From Bacteroidota bacterium (GTDB taxonomy: Bacteria > Bacteroidota > Ignavibacteria > Tepidaquicellales > Tepidaquicellaceae): DNA of 57,764 nt. The translations under genes were made by a program, and so were the position numbers. Shown piece by piece: positions 42,601 through 50,600 of this stretch. Each line of letters opens with the position of its first letter. Position 1 is the stretch's first letter. Below the pieces are notes generated by a model, which did not search any database, was not told where the DNA came from, and was given only the letters and a program-made list of their open reading frames with translations. Where the stretch lies: contig JAFDZO010000021.1 of the NCBI GenBank assembly GCA_018266845.1, positions 1-57,764 of the forward strand, in the 5' to 3' direction.

Positions 42601-42898
42601 GTAGGGGGTAAAATTTACAATTAAAAAATATTACAGCGAAATCAATATCGTAATGAGTGCTTCAAGTAAATGCTATTAAATAATTAGACGTAGAATATAT
42701 GAAGAAACTTGCGGGGACTTGATCGCATTTTTGAAACGATTGCAGTTTATTGCGCAGATAGGTTTAGAGGAAGTGAAACTTCAGCTCGCTGCTGTATTTC
42801 ACAAATTAATCTTAACTGAGGCAGATATATCTCTTGTAGATTGAATATTGTATAGTGGTTTTATGAAGCGGCTTCTTAAAGCATATCAACCTTGTCTA

Positions 42899-43603
42899 TT
42901 AATATAAAGATTCGATTACTCCTTTGTAATCTCTTCCAATGGGAATTGAAACTCCGTTGACTTCCACCGCCTCCGCATTGAATGATTCTATTCTTTCAAG
43001 CGATATAATAAACGACCTGTGTATCCTTTTAAACAAAGATGCCGGAAGTCTTGACTCTATTTCACTTGTGCTGATTTTTGCCATGTATGTTTTTTTTGCT
43101 GTAACAATTTTTACATACTCCTTCTGGCTTTCGATATAAATCAAATCAGCAAATAATATCTTAACTTTCTTTTTTTGTATATTCAGAAAGATAAAATCCT
43201 GCGTGCCTGATTTTATTTCCTGCTTTTCATTTTTTTCATGGCTATGCTTCACCTTGTTCACCGCTTTCAGGAACCTCTCAAACTCATAAGGCTTTAGCAG
43301 GTAATCAACTACACTCAAATTAAACCCCTCTACAGCATATTCGTGATAAGCCGTCGTAATTATTACAGCAGGCGGATTTGTCAAGGTTTTTAAAAAAGCT
43401 ATCCCCTTCAATTTAGGAAGATGTATATCCAAAAAAATAAGGTCCACTTTGTTTTCCCGCAAAAAATCTGCGGCTAACATCGCGTTCTTAAACCTTCCTT
43501 TAAGCTCCAAAAAATGAACCTCCCCTATGTAATCCGATAAAATTTTTGCTGCTAATGGCTCATCTTCGATAATGATACACTTAATTTTGGACATGACTTG
43601 CAA
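42899..43603 (-). CDS. LytTR-family response regulator
   Basis: A receiver domain (residues 5-125) with acidic pocket EDE and phospho-acceptor D59 (FLDIHLP), followed by a LytTR DNA-binding domain from about residue 140 (LNIQKKKVKILFADLIYIES... FKRIHRSFIISLERIESF). 234 residues, or 231 from the ATG of MSKIKC. It overlaps the kinase gene by 23 nt and is its cognate partner. Confidence 0.92.
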   Translation of the reverse strand: MQVMSKIKCIIIEDEPLAAKILSDYIGEVHFLELKGRFKNAMLAADFLRENKVDLIFLDIHLPKLKGIAFLKTLTNPPAVIITTAYHEYAVEGFNLSVVDYLLKPYEFERFLKAVNKVKHSHEKNEKQEIKSGTQDFIFLNIQKKKVKILFADLIYIESQKEYVKIVTAKKTYMAKISTSEIESRLPASLFKRIHRSFIISLERIESFNAEAVEVNGVSIPIGRDYKGVIESLY

Positions 43604-44630
43604 GGTTTATTTTTAACTCAGCAGTAAAGGTTGCTTCTTTTTGCAAAGTATTCAAGCTAAATTCTCTGTACAAAAGCTCAAGCTGTCTTCTCAAGTTTGC
43701 CAGTCCAATATTTTCTTTCACTTTTAGCTCTTGGTCTGCGGGTTCACTTGAATTTTTGACAATATAGCTTAACTGCTTTCTATTTACCGATAAATTAATT
43801 GAAATAAAAGGGCTGTTCCCTGCTTCGGATACTCCATGCTTAAAAGCATTTTCTACAAATGGAATTAAAAGGAACGGAGGTATAGCCTGCTTCACATCTT
43901 CAATCTCGTAGTTAAAGCTTACTTCCAAGGTATCATCATACCTCAGTTTCTCAAGCTCAATATAATCGCTTATTAGCTTTAGCTCTTGCTCTACAGTAAT
44001 GAACTCTCCGCGCGTTTCCTTTAAAATAAATCGTAAGATTTTAGAAAGCCGCAGTATGGATTCAGGAGCGGCGTCTGATTTATCTCTGGCAAGAGAATAA
44101 ATATTGTTCAATGTGTTGAACAAAAAGTGAGGATTAATTTGAGATTTAAGAAAGTTTAGCTCAGCCTGCTGCTTCTCAATTGTAAGCTGCTGGGCTGCGA
44201 GTTTTAGTTTTCTATAGTTATAAAAATGTTTCAGTACTCCGAAAAAAATTATCGAAGGAATACCCAATGAAGCTTGCGCTGTAACACCATGCATAAGACT
44301 TTTGAATTCTACCAGCGGTGAAAAAACATGAACCGTAACACCAATCTCCCTCCATAGATAAAGCCCAAAAGAGTTTATAAGTAAATGCGCAATTATCAAT
44401 GGAAGCGCAAAGAAAAGTTTTTTCCACGATGTCCTTAAAAAGGGCAGTGTAAACTCAAATAGTACAAAGTTGAAGAACAGGATAAAAATAATTTGCCAAG
44501 ACAAGTTTATTACTCTAACAAATGCTGACTCGGGATAGCTGATGCCTTCCACAAGACCGGTAATAATAAAATAGATTACGGCAATCCAAACATAGATATT
44601 AAATTCTTTGCCTTTAAAAAATGACTTCAT
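43581..44630 (-). CDS. LytS/YehU-type membrane sensor histidine kinase
   Basis: The 349 residues have four membrane helices (~10-140), then the His_kinase (PF06580-type) region LNFLKSQINPHFLFNTLNNIYSL with phospho-acceptor H168, and the ATPase N box PPFLLIPFVENAFKHGV. There is no extracellular ligand domain, so signal sensing may be in the membrane helices. It shares overlap with the LytTR regulator. Divergent from DUF4395. Confidence 0.92.
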   Translation of the reverse strand: MKSFFKGKEFNIYVWIAVIYFIITGLVEGISYPESAFVRVINLSWQIIFILFFNFVLFEFTLPFLRTSWKKLFFALPLIIAHLLINSFGLYLWREIGVTVHVFSPLVEFKSLMHGVTAQASLGIPSIIFFGVLKHFYNYRKLKLAAQQLTIEKQQAELNFLKSQINPHFLFNTLNNIYSLARDKSDAAPESILRLSKILRFILKETRGEFITVEQELKLISDYIELEKLRYDDTLEVSFNYEIEDVKQAIPPFLLIPFVENAFKHGVSEAGNSPFISINLSVNRKQLSYIVKNSSEPADQELKVKENIGLANLRRQLELLYREFSLNTLQKEATFTAELKINLASHVQN

Positions 44631-44648
44631 ATACCTTTTTATCGGGAA

Positions 44649-44710
44649 GTATCAAATACTGATACAATTAGTTTAATTCGTTTTAAAAAAAAATTCAATA
44701 CTCATACAAT
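44649..44710. promoter_or_regulatory. Direct and inverted repeats in the kinase/DUF4395 divergent promoter
   Basis: AATACTGATACAAT (44655-44668) and AATACTCATACAAT (44697-44710) differ at one base and start 42 bp apart, four helical turns. The first copy sits in an inverted repeat GTATCA/TGATAC (44649-44665). Such tandem sites suit LytTR-domain regulators; likely binding site of the neighbouring response regulator. Confidence 0.5.
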
Positions 44711-44894
44711 ATACAAATATTACATAAAAAGTTTGTCTTTTTTAGTTGACCAAAATCTGCTTTGCATATACTCAAACTTGCAATATGTTGACACACTATT
44801 TTAGCTATAAACAATATTATATATTTTTGTTTTCAGGATAACATAAAACTTAGCAGCAGCTAAATAAAATTTAGAAATAAAATTATATACATCA

Positions 44895-45566
44895 ATGAGA
44901 GAAATTCTAAAGTTTGGTGAACGAGTTGAAGGGTTCGAGATAGCAGTTCTTAATGAAAGAGAAATCAGAGCCGGAGCGGGACTTCTATTTGTACTATTCT
45001 TCTTTTCAGTAAACAGCGCAATACTAAAAGGCGATTTTACTGCTCTTAAATACTCTGTAACGTTATTTCTCACCGATTTAATAATCAGAGTATTAATCAG
45101 TCCGCGTTTCTCCCCGTCGTTGATTCTTGGAAGGATGATAGTAAGAAATCAAACACCGGAATACGTTGGCGCAAAGCAAAAGAAATTTGCGTGGATTATA
45201 GGAATTGTACTGGCTTCAATAACATTCATTCATTTAGTGATTTACAATTCGAGAAGTCCGGTTACGGGGTTGATATGCCTGATATGTCTGGCTTTTTTAT
45301 TTTTTGAAACTTCTTTTGGTATATGTCTTGGCTGCAAATTTTATCCGTTTTTCACCCGCGGTAAAATTCAATATTGCCCGGGAGAAATCTGTGATGTAAA
45401 AACTAAGCAAGAGATTCAGAAAATTTCCTTTTCGCAAATTCTGATAACCATTTCTTTTATCGCGTATTCAATTGTTCTGATTTTCCTATTTGGTGATAAT
45501 TTCAAAAAGCAGCCGGTTGATTTATTGGCAGGTGAAAAGAAAAGCTCTGAGCAATTAAGCAAATAG
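44895..45566 (+). CDS. DUF4395 membrane protein
   Basis: The 223 residues have about five hydrophobic helices. Family marks include LNEREIRAGAGLLF, PSLILGRMIVRNQTPEYVGAKQKKFAW and ETSFGICLGCKFYPFF, the latter with paired cysteines (CLGC). A further CPGEIC pair follows. DUF4395 proteins often occur next to rhodanese or thioredoxin genes and are presumed to handle sulfur or thiol groups in the membrane; function is unproven. It starts a + strand set with the two sulfur-transfer genes, 27 bp before the next. Confidence 0.85.
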   Translation: MREILKFGERVEGFEIAVLNEREIRAGAGLLFVLFFFSVNSAILKGDFTALKYSVTLFLTDLIIRVLISPRFSPSLILGRMIVRNQTPEYVGAKQKKFAWIIGIVLASITFIHLVIYNSRSPVTGLICLICLAFLFFETSFGICLGCKFYPFFTRGKIQYCPGEICDVKTKQEIQKISFSQILITISFIAYSIVLIFLFGDNFKKQPVDLLAGEKKSSEQLSK

Positions 45567-45592
45567 AAGCCTTCTAATTTTTTGATGTTAAA

Positions 45593-47560
45593 ATGGATAC
45601 TATAGAACAGAATTCACAAAAAGCTTTACTGGAGCTTGAACAATCAATAAGCTCAGCAGCAGCTTCTTATTCCAATGTGCATAGAGGAGCTGGATACTGC
45701 TCGGAAATAACAACTCAATTGTATGAAAAAGCGAAAGGGATTGTCCTTGATTTCCTAAATCTGAACGCAAAAAAATACTGCGTAATTTTTTGCACCCCGG
45801 AACATTCACGCCGCTTGCGGCAGAAACTTAAAAATGAGGACTACAAAATTATCACAAGTTGTGAAATCTGTTTGCCGGTTGGATTACATGCTCTTGCCAT
45901 TAAAACAAAAGCAGTACCTCGAGGCGTTCCCATTTTGAAAGGCGGAAGCACGGTGAAAATTGTATCTTCACATTCTGTAATGTGGGCAGATGCTCCTCAA
46001 AAACTGGAAGCAGGAACCCCTTCGGCAATAAATGCAATTGCATTTGCAGCAGCTTTACAGATTTGCAAAAAATATAAAATTAATTCGCTCAAGTATATTC
46101 AGCAATCTGATTTTTTAACCTTTGATTTATTGCACAATGATAGTCTTGCCAGATACCATGGGCAGGAACTTTACATAAAAGTGAAAAATCAATTGAGGGG
46201 ACGCGCTTTAAAAGTACCCGTTGAAACAGGCGAAAATTCATTCACAAGTCTTGATAATGCAGCGAGCACTCCTGCGCTTCTGCCCGTCTTAGATGCTGCT
46301 CTTAAGGCTCTGCGTATCCTGCCTTCGCGCAGCCCGGAAATTATTGGTGAAGTAAAAAAAATACTATCTGATTTTTTTGAGATAGATTTAGAGAAATTTG
46401 AGATAATATTTACCGGAAACACTACAGAAGCTGTTAATATAGCAGCACAGTTTATTCAGGCAGAGTATGAACAAACTTCAAACCTTGTTATTCTTAGTTC
46501 CGAACTTGAACATAACTCCAATGAACTTCCATGGCGGTTTATTCCGGGAGCAACTTTAATAAGGCTTCCCGTTGACAAGGAGGGTTTTATTTCTCACTCG
46601 GAATTGGAAGAGGTACTAAAAAATTATAACACGGAAAAAAAATACGGAGAAAAAAGAATCAGAGTAGTTGCAATCAGCGGAGCTTCGAACGTTCTCGGTA
46701 CTTTTAACAATATTGAAGCAATCAGTAAAATTACTCACAAATATAACTCAAGACTATTCGTAGATGGAGCACAGTTGACAGCGCACCGCAGCATTAATAT
46801 AGATTATGCCGGAGTTGATTATTTTGCATTTTCAGGACATAAAATTTACGCGCCTTTCGGAACCGGCGCGCTTATGATCAGGAAAGAATTTGTTAAAGCT
46901 GACGCTGACGAACTTGAATTAATTAAATCTTCGGGAGAAGAAAATATTGTAGGAATAGCTGCTATAGGAAAAGCTATTTCAATTATGCAAAGAATAGGAA
47001 TTGATACAATCGAAGAAAATGAAAAAAAGCTGATAAAAAAATTACTGAAAAGCATTTCAGAAATGCAAGATTTGGAGTTTTTTGGAATTAAAGATTGGGA
47101 GATAGAAAAATTATATCAGCGGGCAGGGGTGATTTCATTTTGCATGAAAGGGATACCCCATAATCAAGCTGCAAAATATCTGTCTGAAAAAAGCGCCATA
47201 GGTGTTCGCAGCGGATGCTTCTGCGCGCACATACTTTTGCGAAAGCTTCTGAAAATAAATGCAATTACTTTTGTCCTTACAAAGATTGCATTCAAATTAA
47301 CACCTCGACTTGCAAGGTCTTTTCTTCCCGGACTTTTAAGAGTTAGTATAGGATTACAAAACGACGAGTCAGATATAGATAGATTAATCAGCACCTTGAA
47401 AGAAATTATTGAATCAAAACCTACTGCCGTTAACAGAATTTTAGCAAAGTATAGAAGCGGAAGTCCGTTTGTAAATAAATCCTATGCGAGTGAAAAGTTT
47501 AAAATTTTTACTGAAAATTATGTAAACAAAGTTTACCCAAATATCGAAACCGGCATTTAG
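45593..47560 (+). CDS. Class-V aminotransferase/cysteine desulfurase-like protein with degenerate N-terminal copy
   Basis: The 655 residues contain a full class-V domain from about residue 217: SLDNAASTPALLPV, FTGNTTEAVN, ISGASNVLGTFN, VDGAQLTAHR, FSGHKIYAPFGTG with PLP lysine K417, and GVRSGCFCAHILL with C542 and C544 at the catalytic-loop position. The first ~205 residues show only the edge motifs of a second such domain (SYSNVHRGAGYCSE early, LEAGTPSAINAIAFAAAL late) and lack the lysine. So the protein is a fusion of a shrunken and a complete copy. It may mobilise sulfur from cysteine or a related substrate. Confidence 0.82.
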   Translation: MDTIEQNSQKALLELEQSISSAAASYSNVHRGAGYCSEITTQLYEKAKGIVLDFLNLNAKKYCVIFCTPEHSRRLRQKLKNEDYKIITSCEICLPVGLHALAIKTKAVPRGVPILKGGSTVKIVSSHSVMWADAPQKLEAGTPSAINAIAFAAALQICKKYKINSLKYIQQSDFLTFDLLHNDSLARYHGQELYIKVKNQLRGRALKVPVETGENSFTSLDNAASTPALLPVLDAALKALRILPSRSPEIIGEVKKILSDFFEIDLEKFEIIFTGNTTEAVNIAAQFIQAEYEQTSNLVILSSELEHNSNELPWRFIPGATLIRLPVDKEGFISHSELEEVLKNYNTEKKYGEKRIRVVAISGASNVLGTFNNIEAISKITHKYNSRLFVDGAQLTAHRSINIDYAGVDYFAFSGHKIYAPFGTGALMIRKEFVKADADELELIKSSGEENIVGIAAIGKAISIMQRIGIDTIEENEKKLIKKLLKSISEMQDLEFFGIKDWEIEKLYQRAGVISFCMKGIPHNQAAKYLSEKSAIGVRSGCFCAHILLRKLLKINAITFVLTKIAFKLTPRLARSFLPGLLRVSIGLQNDESDIDRLISTLKEIIESKPTAVNRILAKYRSGSPFVNKSYASEKFKIFTENYVNKVYPNIETGI

Positions 47561-47674
47561 AAATCAACAAAAAAAATTATGAAAAAAATAATTCAACACA
47601 GATACTTCAGCCAATCCGAAAATGATTGTGAAACGACAATAAGAATTACGCACTTTCTATTTTCAAAAACTAAT

Positions 47675-49288
47675 ATGAAAGTTTTGCTTGTAATTTTATT
47701 TTTATTGTTAGCTGCATTACATCCTGAATTTGTATTCGGACAGAATGGAGTTTCGGGCAGCCTTGTAAACGCTGAATGGCTTCAAAGCAATATTAATGAC
47801 ACAAACATACTAATATTGGATGTGTCGATGCCAAATGTATATGTTGAGAAACATATCCCCGGCGCAATTAACGCAGTATTATTCACTTACGGAACAACAG
47901 AAAAACCCGTTGGACAAATGGAGCTTTTATTTCAGTCATTCGGGATAAGTACAAACAAAAAAATTGTGCTTTACGATGAGGGCGGAACGTTTACAGCAAC
48001 AAGGTCTTTTTTCTCGTTATTCTATTACGGTTTCCCGGTTGAAAATCTATTTATTCTGGATGGCGGTTTATCAAAATGGCTGGAAAAAGGTTATGCCTCA
48101 ACTAATGAAACAGCGCAAGCTAAATCTAAGGGTAACTTCAAAATTAGCAGTATTAATGAGTCGGTTAGAATCAAACTTACTGAATTCATAAGCGCAACGG
48201 GAGATTTAGAAAACAACTCCATAGTAGATGCGCTCGGACCTGATTGGCATTTTGGCGGAACACAATTTTTTGACCGAACAGGGCATATACCAAATTCCAT
48301 AATGATTCCGGTATCCGATTTTTTCAATCCTGATAAAACTTTCAAATCACAGGATGACATGAAAAAAATTTTTGATTACTATAAAATAAGTGATAAAAAG
48401 CAAATCCTAACTCATTGCGGAGGCGGAATTGCAGCAAGCGTTCCGTTCTTTGCATTAAGGTTTATTCTCAAAAATACTGCAGCAAAATTATTTATAGAAT
48501 CGCAGATTGGATGGCTATCTGACCCCAGAGGGCTTCCAATGTGGACGTATGACGCTCCCAATTTATTAAGAGAAACGAATTGGCTTCAAACTTGGGGAGG
48601 AAAAAAACTTAAAATGTATGGAGTATCTACAGTCTGCATTATTGATATCCGTTCACCTGAGGACTTTGCCAAAGGGCACTTGCCGTTTGCTATAAATATC
48701 CCATCCGGTATTTTTATGGACCACTTTAATGATTCAGAAAAATTATCAAAAATTCTTGGAGAAGCAGGCATAAATCCATCTTTCGAGGCTGTTATTGTCT
48801 CAGGCTCGGGACTAACAAGGGAATCAGCATTAGTTTTCCTGGCATTGGAATCCATAGGACAAAATAAAATATCAATATTTGTGGATACGATGGAAAGAAG
48901 TGAGAGCTTGGGGTATAAAATGACCTCTGACATTTCTCCCGGCAAGCCGGTCTCATATTCTACAAATAAAAATGAAAAAATGTTTATTTCAGATTTAAGT
49001 AGTTCTAAAGGAGTTTATCAAAAAATTCTGATAACCTCTTCACCTGACACACATCAAAGCGATGAAGGATTAACAAAGACTGCAGTTCCATTTTCCGAGT
49101 TAATAAATGAAGATGGTAAACCAAAAGAAGCAGTAGAGATATGGCGAGCATTAACTAAAGCCGGAGTTCCAAGATATGGTGAGCTTGTATGCTGTTCGGA
49201 TGACATCAGAGAAAGCGCTTTGCATTATTATATATTGAAAATAATGGGTTACCCTGATGTAAAAGTATTGATAAATGGAAAAAAATAA
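47675..49288 (+). CDS. Exported multi-rhodanese sulfurtransferase
   Basis: From ATG 47675 (537 aa) a signal peptide (MKVLLVILFLLLAALHPEFVFGQ) is followed by two full rhodanese domains, as in mercaptopyruvate sulfurtransferases, and two further ones. Loop 1 (YDEGGTFTATR, ~100) lacks cysteine; loop 2 (LTHCGGGIAAS) has C248; loop 3 (VSGSGLTRES) has S376 where cysteine is expected; loop 4 (VCCSDDIRES) has C506/C507. An ATG at 47579 adds 32 residues before the signal and is less likely. It probably handles thiosulfate or persulfide sulfur in the periplasm. Confidence 0.85.
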   Translation: MKVLLVILFLLLAALHPEFVFGQNGVSGSLVNAEWLQSNINDTNILILDVSMPNVYVEKHIPGAINAVLFTYGTTEKPVGQMELLFQSFGISTNKKIVLYDEGGTFTATRSFFSLFYYGFPVENLFILDGGLSKWLEKGYASTNETAQAKSKGNFKISSINESVRIKLTEFISATGDLENNSIVDALGPDWHFGGTQFFDRTGHIPNSIMIPVSDFFNPDKTFKSQDDMKKIFDYYKISDKKQILTHCGGGIAASVPFFALRFILKNTAAKLFIESQIGWLSDPRGLPMWTYDAPNLLRETNWLQTWGGKKLKMYGVSTVCIIDIRSPEDFAKGHLPFAINIPSGIFMDHFNDSEKLSKILGEAGINPSFEAVIVSGSGLTRESALVFLALESIGQNKISIFVDTMERSESLGYKMTSDISPGKPVSYSTNKNEKMFISDLSSSKGVYQKILITSSPDTHQSDEGLTKTAVPFSELINEDGKPKEAVEIWRALTKAGVPRYGELVCCSDDIRESALHYYILKIMGYPDVKVLINGKK

Positions 49289-49314
49289 TTTGACAGATGC
49301 CTCTTGGGTAAAAG

Positions 49315-49348
49315 AAAGCCCTGCAATCATAAGATTGCAGGGCTTTTT
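49315..49348. terminator. Terminator between rhodanese gene and pseudo-tRNA-Glu
   Basis: AAAGCCCTGCAAT (49315-49327) and ATTGCAGGGCTTT (49334-49346) form a 13-bp perfect stem with a 6-nt loop and TTTTTA after it on the + strand. It ends the + strand sulfur module and could also serve the minus-strand tRNA relic. Confidence 0.88.
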
Positions 49349-49352
49349 ATTG

Positions 49353-49421
49353 CGGTCCCAACGGGATTCGAACCCGTGTTTTCACTGTGAAAGAGTAATT
49401 CATAGTTAGAAAAATGGGAAA
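49353..49421 (-). pseudogene. Degenerate tRNA-Glu (TTC anticodon)
   Basis: Read on the minus strand, the 3' half is tRNA-Glu: CTTTCAC anticodon loop (TTC), T arm ACGGG/TTCGAAT/CCCGT, and acceptor 3' strand TGGGACC. The 5' acceptor is TTTCCCA, so the outer two pairs are lost, and the D arm is shrunken to TTC/GAA. Total length is 69 nt instead of 73-76. The first half is T-rich and decayed while the second is intact. The 3' sequence is identical to that at the right window end. Confidence 0.75.
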
Positions 49422-49508
49422 TTTTAGCAGAATTAAACTTTTTTCTCACCAGATTTACCCAATTTTACCTGAATTTTTCCAAAATTACTAACAGAAATTT
49501 ACAACTAA

Positions 49509-50564
49509 TCACTTCAGCAAAATCATTTTTTTAGTCTGATTAAATCCGTTTGCCGAAACAGAATAAAAATAAATTCCACTGGATAAACCGGCTGCATTGA
49601 AATCTGCCGTGTAATATCCCGCCTGCTTAACTTCATTAACCAATGTCCTTACTTCCCTTCCCGAAACATCGTAAACTTTTAAGTTAACCAATCCGTCTTT
49701 AGGAATTTCAAAATTTATTTTTGTAGAAGGATTGAATGGATTAGGATAATTCTGAGAAACTGCAAACGATTTCGGAACATCTATTATTACTTCATTTGTA
49801 AGCTCGTAGTACTTTATGTTACCGTTAAAATCAGTTTGCTTCAATCTGTAAATATATTTACCTGACTGTAAATTCGATTCACTGAAAGAATAATTTTTTA
49901 CTTCTGATGAATTCCCGGCACCATTCACAAAACCTGCTTCTGTATATTCACCGCCTTCTTTTTTTCTTTCAATCGAGAATCCTTTATTGTTCTGTTCTGA
50001 AGCAGTGCTCCATTTTAACTCTACAGTATTCTTATTTATTATAGAAGTAAATGATGAGAGTTCCACCGGCAGTAAAGCATTTTCCGGATTTACAAATGTA
50101 AGAGCAACATCATCTCCTATATCTGTTATTACCGCAGTAAAAGTAGTATGCCATGTGATATTATGATTTGCATTAGGATTTGTAATCGGAAGTCTAATCA
50201 TACCAACTAAAGTTGAGGTTACCGGCACATCTGCTCCGGGATTTGTATTCAATGTTACTTCTACTGAACGGGCAACTCCTCCGTAAATCGCTGTGTACAT
50301 GCCTCCGTAGTTTCCATTGTTTGCTACATCCCATATACCTTTGGTTTGTAATGCTGCTCCTGAATTATTAATTGCTGAATTATTAAGATTAAACACAAAG
50401 CTTCCTTCACCTAAATTCCATGCAGTTCCTCCTGTTCTTTTCAGAAAAACTGATACATCTATGTTAGTACCGTTATTTGTCTGTGTGATTGACACTTCTC
50501 CTGTCTGCGCTTTTAATATATAAGGCATCAGTGATAACAGTATTACATAAAAAATCTTTTTCAT
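49509..50564 (-). CDS. Secreted protein with cohesin-like beta domain and T9SS sorting domain
   Basis: The 351 residues start with a signal peptide (MKKIFYVILLSLMPYILKAQ). Residues ~22-165 are a beta-sandwich region (EVSITQTNNGTNIDVSVFLKRTGGTAWNLGEGSFVFNLN read in parts) of cohesin-like type; then a fibronectin-like section (LPVELSSFTSIINKNTVELKWSTASEQNNKGFSIERK) and a T9SS type A domain (QNYPNPFNPSTKINFEIP ... KKMILLK). It lies 36 bp downstream of the dockerin-bearing gene on the same strand, so the two may bind each other. Confidence 0.82.
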   Translation of the reverse strand: MKKIFYVILLSLMPYILKAQTGEVSITQTNNGTNIDVSVFLKRTGGTAWNLGEGSFVFNLNNSAINNSGAALQTKGIWDVANNGNYGGMYTAIYGGVARSVEVTLNTNPGADVPVTSTLVGMIRLPITNPNANHNITWHTTFTAVITDIGDDVALTFVNPENALLPVELSSFTSIINKNTVELKWSTASEQNNKGFSIERKKEGGEYTEAGFVNGAGNSSEVKNYSFSESNLQSGKYIYRLKQTDFNGNIKYYELTNEVIIDVPKSFAVSQNYPNPFNPSTKINFEIPKDGLVNLKVYDVSGREVRTLVNEVKQAGYYTADFNAAGLSSGIYFYSVSANGFNQTKKMILLK

Positions 50565-50600
50565 ATTTTTTAATATTATATTTTAAAAAGTATTTTTAAT

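Noticed and set aside
49353-49421. Functional tRNA gene
   Set aside because: Two outer acceptor pairs are missing, the D arm is shortened and total length is 69 nt.
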